Source of the DNA: Thermodesulfovibrionales bacterium
Lineage (GTDB): Bacteria > Nitrospirota > Thermodesulfovibrionia > Thermodesulfovibrionales > Dissulfurispiraceae
Length of the DNA stretch: 38,466 nt
Assembly (NCBI GenBank): GCA_026415415.1
Contig: JAOAHE010000012.1
Location: 1 to 38,466 of the forward strand
Direction of reading: 5' to 3'
Part shown: positions 16,581-24,719 of the stretch, piece by piece
Numbering within the stretch: the stretch's first letter is position 1
Layout of the letters: each line of letters starts with the position of its first letter
Made by a program: the position numbers and the translations under genes
Notes under the pieces: model-generated
What the model was told of the DNA's origin: nothing
The model's database searches: none
Seen by the model: only the letters and a program-made list of their open reading frames with translations

Positions 16581-17675
16581 CTAAAAAAATCTAAGGATAT
16601 TATATTGAGTATCCCTTTGTGCCGGAAGAAATCCTGAGTCTTTTATTGCATTAATTATATCATCTTTTGAGACTCTATAACTGACTCCCGTAGCTTTAAC
16701 AACGTTTTCTTCTAACATCGTTGAGCCAAAATCATTTGCCCCAAACCTTAAGGCTATTTGTGCAAGCTTTATCCCTTGTGTAACCCAGGATGCCTGAATA
16801 TTTTTGATATTATCTAAATAAATTCTTGAAAATGAAAGAATTCTTAAATAGTCTACAGCAGACTCATGGCTAAAAAAACTTTTTTTAAGAGAGTTCAAAT
16901 GGCTCATAGATGAATGATTTGATCTTTTATCTAAATATGATGATAATTTAGTATTTCCTGGTTGAAAGGACCATGGAATGAATGCAGTGAAACCATTTGT
17001 TTTGTCTTGTAAGTTTCTGATAGCTTCAAGATGCTCAATAATATCTTCTGGCTCTTCAAGGCTACCAAACATCATTGTTGCGGTAGTTTTTATTCCTAAA
17101 TTGTGAGCCTCCTCCATAACTTCAAGCCACTCGGAGGCAGTTATTTTATTAGGACTGATTATTTTCCTTATTCTATCAGATAAAATTTCAGCACCACCAC
17201 CAGGAATAGAGTCAAGACCAGCATCTATTAATAATTCTAAGGTTTTTTTTATCGATAATTTATGTTTTTTTGATATGTAATAGATCTCTGGAGGTGAGAA
17301 ACCATGAATATTTACCCTGAAAAGCCTCTTAATAGATCTTAAAAGATCTGTATAGTAGTCTATTTCTAAAGTAGGATGCAAGCCTCCTTGCAGTAGGATC
17401 TGTGTCCCTCCTAATTGGATCGTCTCTTGAATTTTTTGGAAAATCTCATCTTTACTTAAAAGATATGCATCAGGACTATCAATATCTCTATAGAAAGCAC
17501 AGAAAGCACATTTATTAATACACACATTTGTATAATTAATATTTCTGTCTACTATAAAGGTAACTATATTTTCAGGATGAAGAAGTTTTCTTATTTCATC
17601 AGCTCTTTGACCAAGTTCTATTAAATCAGATAATAAAAGAAGGTCAAGAGCATCTTTTTTAGATATTCTTTGCAT
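16581..17675 (-). CDS. mqnC: Cyclic dehypoxanthinyl futalosine synthase
   Basis: This 364-residue radical SAM enzyme builds the spiro ring intermediate of the futalosine menaquinone pathway. The cluster motif is NVCINKCAFCAFYR (C52, C56, C59), preceded by VTFIVDRNINYT. Further signatures are GGTQILLQGGLHP, HGFSPPEIYYISK, AGLDSIPGGGAEIL, TTATMMFGSLEEPEDI and GFTAFIPWSFQPGNT. These separate it from the related MqnE, CofG and CofH. No other mqn gene is in the window. It implies menaquinone made from chorismate, linking it to aroF. It lies four bases downstream of the flavodoxin-like gene. Confidence 0.93.
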   Translation of the reverse strand: MQRISKKDALDLLLLSDLIELGQRADEIRKLLHPENIVTFIVDRNINYTNVCINKCAFCAFYRDIDSPDAYLLSKDEIFQKIQETIQLGGTQILLQGGLHPTLEIDYYTDLLRSIKRLFRVNIHGFSPPEIYYISKKHKLSIKKTLELLIDAGLDSIPGGGAEILSDRIRKIISPNKITASEWLEVMEEAHNLGIKTTATMMFGSLEEPEDIIEHLEAIRNLQDKTNGFTAFIPWSFQPGNTKLSSYLDKRSNHSSMSHLNSLKKSFFSHESAVDYLRILSFSRIYLDNIKNIQASWVTQGIKLAQIALRFGANDFGSTMLEENVVKATGVSYRVSKDDIINAIKDSGFLPAQRDTQYNILRFF

Positions 17676-17678
17676 AGC

Positions 17679-18155
17679 TTAATTGATTTTTTTGCAGAGC
17701 TCTGCTACTCTGACTCCGAGTTTATGAGCATCATCTAAAGCGCTTTCGTTGGGTTGACCAACACAAGCAACCCCATAATGTCCTGAAGCACTCATAGGGT
17801 CGCCTACTATTATCATGCCGTAGATTAACATACAGGTTATTATTGATAGTAAAGTTGTCTCTTTCCCACCTGTGTGATGACCACCAGTGGTAAAAGCAGC
17901 ACCGACTTTATTTTCCATTTTCTTACGAAGTCCTACATAGTCATCAAAGATCTTTTTTAGCTCTGCAGCCATACTTCCAAAATAAACGGGCGAACCAGCT
18001 ATAATACCAGCTGAGTTAAGAAAGTCTTCTTTTTTAACCTCATCAGTATTTTTAAGAAGTGCTTTTAGGCCTGTTGATTCTACCCCTTTGGCAACAGCCT
18101 CTGCTAATTTTTTTGTGTTTCCTCCCTTTGAGTAATAAAGAACTAAAACTTGCAT
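17679..18155 (-). CDS. Flavodoxin/WrbA-like NAD(P)H oxidoreductase
   Basis: This 158-residue flavodoxin-fold protein shows the FMN phosphate loop YYSKGGNTKKLAEAV, then GSPVYFGSMAAELKKIFDD and AAFTTGGHHTGGKETTLLS, and ASGHYGVACVG near the end. The pattern is closest to the WrbA/NAD(P)H quinone oxidoreductase group, but it is shorter than WrbA (about 200 residues). It would reduce quinones or act as an electron carrier. Its place directly before mqnC and after moeA is suggestive, but no partner is proven. GGAGG lies just before the ATG. Confidence 0.82.
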   Translation of the reverse strand: MQVLVLYYSKGGNTKKLAEAVAKGVESTGLKALLKNTDEVKKEDFLNSAGIIAGSPVYFGSMAAELKKIFDDYVGLRKKMENKVGAAFTTGGHHTGGKETTLLSIITCMLIYGMIIVGDPMSASGHYGVACVGQPNESALDDAHKLGVRVAELCKKIN

Positions 18156-18174
18156 AGTTCCCTCCTGAAAGTTT

Positions 18175-19413
18175 TTAGAAAATATTAACGATTACCTCCT
18201 CGCTAATATTTATCCCTGTTTTATTATATGGTATAACTATATATCCATCAGCTTTTGCAAGCAGTGAGATAAGACCTGATTTACCTATAAGAGGGTAAGC
18301 AATAGTATCATTATCTTCTTTTTTAAGGGTAACTGCAATATAGTCTTCTCTTCCAGCAACTGATGCTACATTTTTTGCAATTTTAGCTTTTAATCTTTTT
18401 GTTTCTGGTACCTTATTGGGTTCTGTTTCACCTGAAAGTATACGTAAAAGAGGTCTTACAAATACATAGAAGCATATCTCTACAGCTACAGGGTGGCCTG
18501 GTAGTCCCAATACAGGTTTATTATTAATTATAGCACCGATTAAGGGCTTGCCTGGTTTCATAGCTACACCATGAAAAATTATACCTGGGTTCCCAAGATC
18601 ATTTAATATGTCTAAAACCATGTCTTTACTACCAGCGGATGTACCCCCACTTATTAATACTAAATCAGAATCTTCTAAAGAGTTTATAAGGGCATCTTTG
18701 ATTTGATAGTAGTCATCTTTGAAGATACCTTTTTTGTTGGCAATAGCACCTTCTTCTTTAACTAAACCATATAAAGTAAAAGAATTAATATCTCGTATTT
18801 TACCAGGTTGAAGTACTGAGTCATGAGAAACAATCTCGTCCCCGGTAGATATAATAGCTACAGTTGGAATTTTATAGACAGATAGATGGGTTATGCCAAC
18901 TGATGCAAAAGCACCTATATGATGGGGTCTTAACTTTTTACCTTTTGGAGCGATGATTTCATTTTCTTTAAAGTCTTCGCCTTTACTTATAATATTCTCA
19001 CCAGCTGAAACGGATCTTGTTACTTCTATCTCAGTGGGAGATATTTCCTGAGTATTTTCTATCATAACTACGGCATCAGCACCCTTAGGTAAGATGCCCC
19101 CCGTGTAAATTTTTGCTGATTGGAGTTTTTTTAACTCAAAATTAGGTGCTACTCCCATAGGTATTTCACAACTTACAGTTAGATAAACAGGTAAGTTTTC
19201 TGTTGCCCCATAAGTATCAGCTGAATTTACAGCAAATCCATCAACTGTAGAGCGCGGATACTGAGGTAGATGTTCGGGAGATTTTATATCCTCAGCTAAA
19301 ACACGACCATAGCATTCTTCTATTTTGAGCCTTTCTATGTGTGTATTTTCTTTTAGGTTATGAATTAATTTTCTTACTGCATCGGCTGGTAATATATAGT
19401 TTTTATCAAGCAT
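18175..19413 (-). CDS. moeA: Molybdopterin molybdenumtransferase MoeA
   Basis: This 412-residue protein inserts molybdate into adenylylated molybdopterin. Signatures in order: RVLAEDIKSPEHLPQYPRSTVDG, where the Asp precedes G-F-A in the substrate loop; IYTGGILPKGADAVVMIE; IISTGDEIVS; LVLISGGTSAGSKDMV; and VLGLPGHPVAVEICF. Length is typical. Its presence implies molybdenum or tungsten enzymes elsewhere in the genome. GAGGTG precedes the ATG, and a 115-base gap separates it from the small Cys-rich ORF upstream. Confidence 0.95.
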   Translation of the reverse strand: MLDKNYILPADAVRKLIHNLKENTHIERLKIEECYGRVLAEDIKSPEHLPQYPRSTVDGFAVNSADTYGATENLPVYLTVSCEIPMGVAPNFELKKLQSAKIYTGGILPKGADAVVMIENTQEISPTEIEVTRSVSAGENIISKGEDFKENEIIAPKGKKLRPHHIGAFASVGITHLSVYKIPTVAIISTGDEIVSHDSVLQPGKIRDINSFTLYGLVKEEGAIANKKGIFKDDYYQIKDALINSLEDSDLVLISGGTSAGSKDMVLDILNDLGNPGIIFHGVAMKPGKPLIGAIINNKPVLGLPGHPVAVEICFYVFVRPLLRILSGETEPNKVPETKRLKAKIAKNVASVAGREDYIAVTLKKEDNDTIAYPLIGKSGLISLLAKADGYIVIPYNKTGINISEEVIVNIF

Positions 19414-19528
19414 CTATATTTATCACCTCTTTGGAAAAGATGGGAAACAAGAAAATAAATATTATTTTTAAAAATCAATAATAGTTTTTTGGTCAATTTG
19501 CTAACTAGCAAGGATTTTTAGGGCTTTG

Positions 19529-19687
19529 TCAACATCCAGGTTCACCTAAATTACCACAGCAGTTTTTTCTATTAAGAATTTTTTTCATATTGTTCTTTAG
19601 CAGAAGATAAATTTTTTTCTTCAAAGGGATATCTACCCCTAAGTTTGTAAAAAAAGCTCTAAAATTAGGTTTTTTATTACTACACAT
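19529..19687 (-). CDS. Small basic protein ending in CCGNLGEPGC
   Basis: This 52-codon frame runs from ATG (complement of 19685-19687) to TGA (complement of 19529-19531). GGAAGG lies 7-8 bases upstream of the ATG and is a good ribosome binding site. The protein begins MCSNKKPNFRAFF, has a basic amphipathic middle with YLLLKNNMKKILNRKN, and ends CCGNLGEPGC. The clustered Cys-Cys and the last-residue Cys with Gly and Pro look like a short metal- or redox-binding tail. I recall similar tiny proteins with a CCGxxGEPGC tail in other Gram-negative anaerobes, but cannot verify this here. It sits 15 bases after htrA, so it is likely cotranscribed with it. Function is unknown. Confidence 0.72.
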   Translation of the reverse strand: MCSNKKPNFRAFFTNLGVDIPLKKKIYLLLKNNMKKILNRKNCCGNLGEPGC

Positions 19688-19702
19688 TAAAGCACCTTCC
19701 AG

Positions 19703-21136
19703 TTAACGTAATAATACTTTTAATATCTCACCATTTCTAAAGACGTTTAAAGTAAGTTGTCTGAGATGTTTAATATGAGGTATTAAGTCTCTATACTGAA
19801 CAAGGTTACTGATTTTTTTCTTGTTTATCTCGGTTATTATATCATATTGTTTTAATACACCTTTTGCCTTACTATTTGGTTCAACAAAGCTGACTAAAAT
19901 TCCATTTACCTTAGCAGGAATTTGCAGTTGTTTTCGTAACTCTGGTGAGATCTCTTGCAGATGAACACCGCTTAGTAAGGTTAATTGTTCTTCAGAGGCT
20001 AAGGTACCTTCTTGAGGCAACTCAGAAATCAAAACCTTGAGATTTTTAAATGTTGAGTTTCTAATTATTTTAACTGAGACCTCTTTATCTGGTGGCGTTA
20101 TAGCTGTTAAATTTCTTAAATATGATGGGTCATTGATTTCTTTTCCGTCAAACTCAATTATAATATCTCCTCTTAAGATTCCTGCTTTCTCGGCAGGACT
20201 TTTAGGAGTTACATCAACCACTAAGACACCTTTTTCTTCTTTAGCATTAAATTGTTTAGCAAGTTCTGGTGTTAACTGCTGAACTGTGATACCAAGCCAT
20301 CCTCTTACTACTTTGCCCTTTTTTATTAAGCTTTCCATTACTGATTTAGCCATATTGCTTGGGATAGCAAATCCGATACCTTGATAACCACCTGAGGTGC
20401 TAAAAATTGCTGTATTTATTCCTATTAGTTCACCTCGGACATTTACTAGCGCTCCTCCAGAATTGCCAGGGTTGATTGCTGCATCTGTTTGGATGAAGTC
20501 TTCATAATCTGTAATTCCAACATTTGCCCTTCCAGTGGCACTAACGATTCCTGATGTAACAGTCTGATTTAAGCCAAAAGGATTGCCTATAGCAATGACT
20601 GTTTCTCCTACTCTCAATTTGCTTGAATCCCCCCATTTAATTGTAGGCAGGCGATCGGAATCTATTTTTATCACTGCGATATCACTCTTTGGGTCTGTTC
20701 CTATAACTCTACCTTTAAACTCTCTTTTATCAGATAGCCTGACAATGATCTCATCAGCACCTTTTATTACATGATTATTTGTTAAAATATATCCGTTTTT
20801 ATCGACTATTACCCCTGACCCTAAAGTAACATTTCTACGTTCTTTCCTCTTTTTGAATTGATCAAATTCATCACCAAAGAATTTTCTAAAAAAAGGGTCA
20901 TCAAAAAAAGGATTTGGAGAGCCGCCTCTAAGTATCCTTGTAGTAGAAATATTAACCACAGCTGGTCTTACTATATTTACAACTTCTGCCATAGCTTGCC
21001 CTGCTTTTGTCAGTATATCTATGGCTTCTTTTGAAACCTTTGGTTCTTCTGCAAAAATTGGTTTTATAAGTGATCCAGAGGGAGAAAAGATAAGAATGAA
21101 GAATAAGATAATCGTTATATATTTATAGCTTGCCAT
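19703..21136 (-). CDS. Periplasmic serine protease of the HtrA/DegP family
   Basis: This 477-residue protein has a signal sequence (residues 1-29, hydrophobic ILFFILIFSPSGSLI, cleavage near FAE). Its trypsin-like domain has the triad H122 (TNNHVIKGAD), D152 (SDIAVIKID) and S226 (NPGNSGGAL). Two PDZ domains follow, near residues 255-350 (GWLGITVQQLTPEL, GILRGDIIIEFDG) and 380-477. All catalytic parts are present. Known role: degrading or refolding damaged envelope proteins under heat or envelope stress. DegP, DegQ and MucD cannot be told apart here, so I give no symbol. A strong AAGGAGAGGG ribosome binding site lies upstream. Confidence 0.95.
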   Translation of the reverse strand: MASYKYITIILFFILIFSPSGSLIKPIFAEEPKVSKEAIDILTKAGQAMAEVVNIVRPAVVNISTTRILRGGSPNPFFDDPFFRKFFGDEFDQFKKRKERRNVTLGSGVIVDKNGYILTNNHVIKGADEIIVRLSDKREFKGRVIGTDPKSDIAVIKIDSDRLPTIKWGDSSKLRVGETVIAIGNPFGLNQTVTSGIVSATGRANVGITDYEDFIQTDAAINPGNSGGALVNVRGELIGINTAIFSTSGGYQGIGFAIPSNMAKSVMESLIKKGKVVRGWLGITVQQLTPELAKQFNAKEEKGVLVVDVTPKSPAEKAGILRGDIIIEFDGKEINDPSYLRNLTAITPPDKEVSVKIIRNSTFKNLKVLISELPQEGTLASEEQLTLLSGVHLQEISPELRKQLQIPAKVNGILVSFVEPNSKAKGVLKQYDIITEINKKKISNLVQYRDLIPHIKHLRQLTLNVFRNGEILKVLLR

Positions 21137-21553
21137 TTTATTTACTACCCTCTCCTTGGTTTAATATTTACTACTATTTTATTATAAGATTTTATGGTAA
21201 AAATAGAATACTTTTTAGTTTTTTTATCTCAGATAAAGAAATAAAATTTTTGTGATAGGTTTTCTCTTAAGATTAAAAAAATAGTTACTAAAACATATAT
21301 AAGTAGAATTAAGTTCATGAGGTGAAATTTTAATGCAGTGAATAGTATAAAAATTACAAAACTAATATATGTCGTAGGTTAAATTATAGCTTTATCAGTA
21401 AAAAATCTTTAGGTAAGCTTTATAGTGGTGAAACCTGCAAATGTCTTTACAAATCATAGATGTTTAAATAGGACTATTTAGTTTAAAAGATTTTATTGCT
21501 TTTACTAAATAAAATACTTGTTTTAGAGATACTGTAAGTTTAAAATAGCCTTA
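21137..21553. other. Intergenic gap between divergent htrA and sfsA genes
   Basis: A perfect -10 box TATAAT for htrA lies on the minus strand (complement of 21181-21186), but no good -35 box is 16-18 bases away. The rest is AT-rich with stops in all frames. I see no RNA gene or repeat. Confidence 0.45.
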
Positions 21554-22699
21554 GTGATAAACTATCCTTTTAATTTCAAAAAAATAAAAGCAATTTTCAA
21601 AGAAAGGGTTAGTCGTTTTGTCATTAAAGCTATAATCAATGATGATAGAATTATTAGCTCTTACTTAGCTAACCCTGGCAGGCTTTGGGAGCTTTTGATA
21701 CCAAACGAATCTGAGCTGCTGCTTATAGAAAATTCTTATGCGAAAAGACTTCCATATATAGTATTAGCTGTAAAAAAAGAAGATAAATGGGTATTGTTGC
21801 ATACCCATTTGACTAATAAAATAATCGAGCGTCTTATTAAAGAAAAGCTCATCCCTTTCTATAAGGACTACCAAGTTATCTCAAAGGAGGTTAAAGTAGA
21901 CAACAGTAGATTTGATCTTTTACTTAATAAAGGAAAAGAGAAGCTTTATCTGGAAATAAAAAGCTGCACCCTTTTTGGTAAGAAAATTGCTATGTTTCCA
22001 GATGCTGTAACATCAAGAGGACTAAAACATCTTATAGAGTTAAAAAAGATGGCTCAAAAAGGGGCTAAAACATCCCTTTTATTCGTAGTAATGAGCCCAG
22101 ATGTTGAAATTTTCTTACCTGCTTATCATATTGACTATAAATTTGCAAATGTCTTTCTACAGATAAAAGAATCCGTTGAGATTACTGCTATATCTATAAA
22201 CTGGGACGACTCTTTTTCATATGTTACAAACATTAAAGAATTAAACATCCCCTTTTTATTTCTTAAAAGGGTTTTAAAAGACAAAGGAGTTTATATATTA
22301 ATTGCAAAATTAAATAGGGCGGAATCTATAATTATCGGGCAAAAAGGGATCTTTCATTTTAAAGCTGGTTATTATATTTATGTAGGTTCAGCAAAAAGAG
22401 GGCTATTCCAAAGGATATCAAGACATAAGAAAAAAAATAAAAAAAAGCACTGGCATATTGACTATTTTCTTGATAAAGCCAAAATAATAGAGGATATTCC
22501 TATAATAACAGAGAAAGATTTAGAATGCCAATTAGCACAAAAGTGTGAAGGCATAAGTGATGATACCGTAGATAAATTTGGATGTTCTGATTGTAAATGT
22601 AATAGTCATCTTTTTTATTTCAAAGAAAATCCAATGTTTAATAAACACTTTATAGCTTTGATAAGCTACTTTAGGATTGATATTTTAAAAGTTCAATGA
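21554..22699 (+). CDS. sfsA: SfsA nuclease fused to a C-terminal DUF123 (GIY-YIG-like) domain, GTG start
   Basis: This is a 381-residue fusion. Residues 1-230 match SfsA: RVSRFVIKAIIND, YLANPGRLWELLIP, and the PD-(D/E)xK nuclease core RFDLLL...LYLEIKSC (D121, E134, K136), then GRxxH-like SRGLKHLIEL. Residues about 236-375 match DUF123, a GIY-YIG-related domain: KGVYILIAKL, GYYIYVGSAKRGLFQRISRH, KKHWHIDYFLDK and KFGCSDCKCNSHLFYF. The long GTG-started frame has no ATG at the expected N-terminus. SfsA alone is a DNA/RNA-binding nuclease first found through sugar fermentation effects. Putting two nuclease-like domains in one chain suggests nucleic acid repair or processing, which is inference. 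Confidence 0.9.
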   Translation: MINYPFNFKKIKAIFKERVSRFVIKAIINDDRIISSYLANPGRLWELLIPNESELLLIENSYAKRLPYIVLAVKKEDKWVLLHTHLTNKIIERLIKEKLIPFYKDYQVISKEVKVDNSRFDLLLNKGKEKLYLEIKSCTLFGKKIAMFPDAVTSRGLKHLIELKKMAQKGAKTSLLFVVMSPDVEIFLPAYHIDYKFANVFLQIKESVEITAISINWDDSFSYVTNIKELNIPFLFLKRVLKDKGVYILIAKLNRAESIIIGQKGIFHFKAGYYIYVGSAKRGLFQRISRHKKKNKKKHWHIDYFLDKAKIIEDIPIITEKDLECQLAQKCEGISDDTVDKFGCSDCKCNSHLFYFKENPMFNKHFIALISYFRIDILKVQ

Positions 22700-23019
22700 A
22701 TATAAATTAAAAGTCAGAAAGAGTATATAAAAACTTGAGAGTTCTTTTAATTGAAATTTATCAGGGGTATTGTAGCCTAAAGACTCGTTCATTGTTAAGA
22801 TTGCTTTTAAAAAGAATAGGTTACGATGGGTAACTGCAGGCCTAATAATCTTATCCCTCTAAAATAAAAAAATTGATATCTCACCCCTTTACCATTTTTG
22901 CTAAATGAGCAATTTATCAAGTAATAGGTGGTTTATTAAACCCACTGTTTTTAAAAAATTTATGGAAAGATAACCAATTAACATAATTTAAAGCGATGTT
23001 TTTGTAGATAGCAACTTTT
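22700..23019. other. Intergenic gap between sfsA and the 3' end of the tmRNA gene
   Basis: At 22927-22951 an imperfect stem (GTGG-TTTA with TAAA-CCCAC, one bulged C) is followed by TGTTTTT on the plus strand and could weakly terminate sfsA transcription. The remainder has no open frame with a start signal and no recognised RNA. Confidence 0.4.
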
Positions 23020-23365
23020 TGGTGGAGGCGGCGGGAATCGAACCCGCGTCCGAAAGCACTACTTTCAGACATCTACATGTTTATTCTGTTTTTTTCTTTA
23101 TCGGATGTTAGAATGCCAACAGACAGGCTTTCTAATATCTTATCCCTTTTTATTCCTGCCAGATTTAAGGGAGTCATCTGCCAGTAGCCTGCTCTATGAC
23201 GCCTTTTCTGAAGCACAGGCAACTTCAGATAGGCGAGCTGCCATTAATTAGGCAGCAAGTGCCAGTTCTTGATTGGCGTTTGTATTTTTTCCATCTTTTT
23301 ACATGGTGATGGAGCCATGACATGCAGTCTGACCCTCGTTACCCCCGTCGAGACCTATCGCCCCC
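23020..23365 (-). ncRNA. ssrA: Transfer-messenger RNA (tmRNA)
   Basis: On the minus strand the 5' end GGGGGCG (complement of 23359-23365) pairs with CGCCTCC just before ACCA, forming the tRNA-like acceptor stem with encoded CCA (complement of 23020-23022). The hallmarks GGTCTCGACGGGGGT near the 5' end and GGACGCGGGTTCGATTCCCGCC near the 3' end are present. The tag frame reads GKNTNANQELALAA then TAA, with GGA as probable resume codon; ALAA is the usual degradation signal. It rescues stalled ribosomes with SmpB. It is a single-piece, not permuted, tmRNA. Confidence 0.97.
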
Positions 23366-23367
23366 TT

Positions 23368-23397
23368 TTGATAGGGTATAATTTATTATACTATACT
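23368..23397 (+). promoter_or_regulatory. Possible promoter of the lipoprotein-kdsA pair, overlapping the tmRNA promoter region
   Basis: TTGATA at 23368-23373 and TATACT at 23392-23397 are separated by 18 bases. On the opposite strand TATAAT (complement of 23385-23390) and TATACC (complement of 23375-23380) could serve tmRNA. The divergent promoters would overlap within this 89-base gap. Confidence 0.4.
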
Positions 23398-23454
23398 TTT
23401 AGTATAAAGATAAAATAGAATATTATTCAAACACTAACCAATCTTGGAGGATAA

Positions 23455-23877
23455 ATGAAAAGAGTCTTTATTCTTTTTGTAATGATCTTTTTATTAATCT
23501 CATGTGGAGGTAAAAAGGAAGTTAAAAGAGAAACTTTGGAATCTAAGATAGCAAAAGAAGCCTTTTCCTTAGTTGAGACGATAAAAAATTCTTTTGTGGT
23601 AAAAGACATTAAGACCATAGAAAGCAATACTTCAAAAGAAGGATTGGCCCAGATTACAAAGGATATTATGAAATTTGACACTATTGAATTAGTGTTTAAA
23701 CCAGTATGGGTTGAAATAGAAAGTGATAAAGTATTATTAAACGTTTCTTGGCAAAGTAGATGGCATAAAGATAACAGAAGTTATGAAGAAAGAGGTATGG
23801 CAGTCTTTGTCTTAAGAGACAAGCCACTTAAAATCGATAAAATTATAAGAACTAATCCTTTTGAATATCCTGAATGA
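23455..23877 (+). CDS. Lipoprotein of unknown function upstream of kdsA
   Basis: This 140-residue protein has a lipoprotein signal: hydrophobic FILFVMIFLL followed by lipobox LISC with C17 as the lipidated residue, then GG and a charged linker. The mature part has one long helix (KIAKEAFSLVETIKNSF), then strands with IELVFKPVWVEIE, KVLLNVSWQSRWHK and RGMAVFVLRD, a layout like NTF2-type domains. GGAGG lies six bases before the ATG. The stop overlaps the kdsA start (ATGA at 23874-23877), so the two are translationally coupled. A role in the envelope or LPS is possible but not shown. Confidence 0.78.
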   Translation: MKRVFILFVMIFLLISCGGKKEVKRETLESKIAKEAFSLVETIKNSFVVKDIKTIESNTSKEGLAQITKDIMKFDTIELVFKPVWVEIESDKVLLNVSWQSRWHKDNRSYEERGMAVFVLRDKPLKIDKIIRTNPFEYPE

Positions 23878-24719
23878 AAGTGGTAAATTTAGACAAAATG
23901 CAGATGAGAGATCTTTTAGGTGGTGGAAAATCTTCTCCTTTAATTATCGCAGGTCCCTGTGTTATAGAGAGTGAAAGTATGACTTTAGAAATAGCTTATG
24001 CGATTAAAGAGATATGTTCAAGGGTTGGGGTTCCTCTAATTTTTAAGAGTTCTTACGATAAAGCAAACAGAACTTCAATCAAATCTTATAGAGGTCCAGG
24101 CTTGGAAAAAGGACTTAGAATTCTTGCAGATGTTAAGAAGAGAGTTGGTGTACCAGTTCTTTCTGATGTTCACTCAGTAAATGAAGTAAAAGCTGCTTCT
24201 GAGGTTCTTGATATCTTGCAGATACCTGCTTTTCTGTGTAGGCAGACAGATATAATTTTAGCCTCAGCAAATACTGGGAGACCTGTTAATGTTAAAAAAG
24301 GTCAGTTTCTTGCTCCTTGGGATGTGCAAAACATTATTGAAAAATTTACATCTACAGGCAATCAAAATATTATGATAACTGAAAGAGGAACCACTTTTGG
24401 TTATAATAATCTTGTTGTGGATTTCCGGTCTTTTCCAATCATTAGGTCCTTTGGTGTACCAGTTATTTTTGATGTGACTCATAGCTTACAGCTTCCAGGT
24501 GGTCAAGGGAGCTGCTCTGGTGGTCAGAGAGAATTCGCAGAACCACTTGCAAGGGCTGCAATAGCTGCTGGTATTGATGGGCTTTTTATGGAAGTGCATC
24601 ATGAACCTGATAAAGCATTATGCGATGGACCAAATATGATTAGATTAAATGAGTTAGAAAGCTTACTAAGGAAAATAAAAGCTATATATGATTTAGTTAG
24701 AGGGTTTTGTAACCAATGA
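23874..24719 (+). CDS. kdsA: 2-dehydro-3-deoxyphosphooctonate aldolase (KDO 8-phosphate synthase)
   Basis: This 281-residue enzyme condenses arabinose 5-phosphate and phosphoenolpyruvate to KDO 8-phosphate, needed for the inner core of LPS. Signatures are PLIIAGPCVIESES, FKSSYDKANRTSIKSYRGPG, ADVKKRVGVPVLSDVHS, FLCRQTDIILA, ERGTTFGYNNLVVDFRS and MEVHHEPDKALCDGPN. Cys29 in IAGPCVIES stands where metal-independent enzymes such as that of E. coli have Asn, so this is predicted to be the metal-dependent class, as in Aquifex. Its last 23 bases overlap the convergent prmC. Confidence 0.96.
   Translation: MKVVNLDKMQMRDLLGGGKSSPLIIAGPCVIESESMTLEIAYAIKEICSRVGVPLIFKSSYDKANRTSIKSYRGPGLEKGLRILADVKKRVGVPVLSDVHSVNEVKAASEVLDILQIPAFLCRQTDIILASANTGRPVNVKKGQFLAPWDVQNIIEKFTSTGNQNIMITERGTTFGYNNLVVDFRSFPIIRSFGVPVIFDVTHSLQLPGGQGSCSGGQREFAEPLARAAIAAGIDGLFMEVHHEPDKALCDGPNMIRLNELESLLRKIKAIYDLVRGFCNQ

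Noticed and set aside
19498-19511. Palindrome TTGCTAACTAGCAA as an operator or terminator before moeA
   Set aside because: It is short, lacks a T-run and no regulator is nearby. It may be a binding site but nothing supports one.
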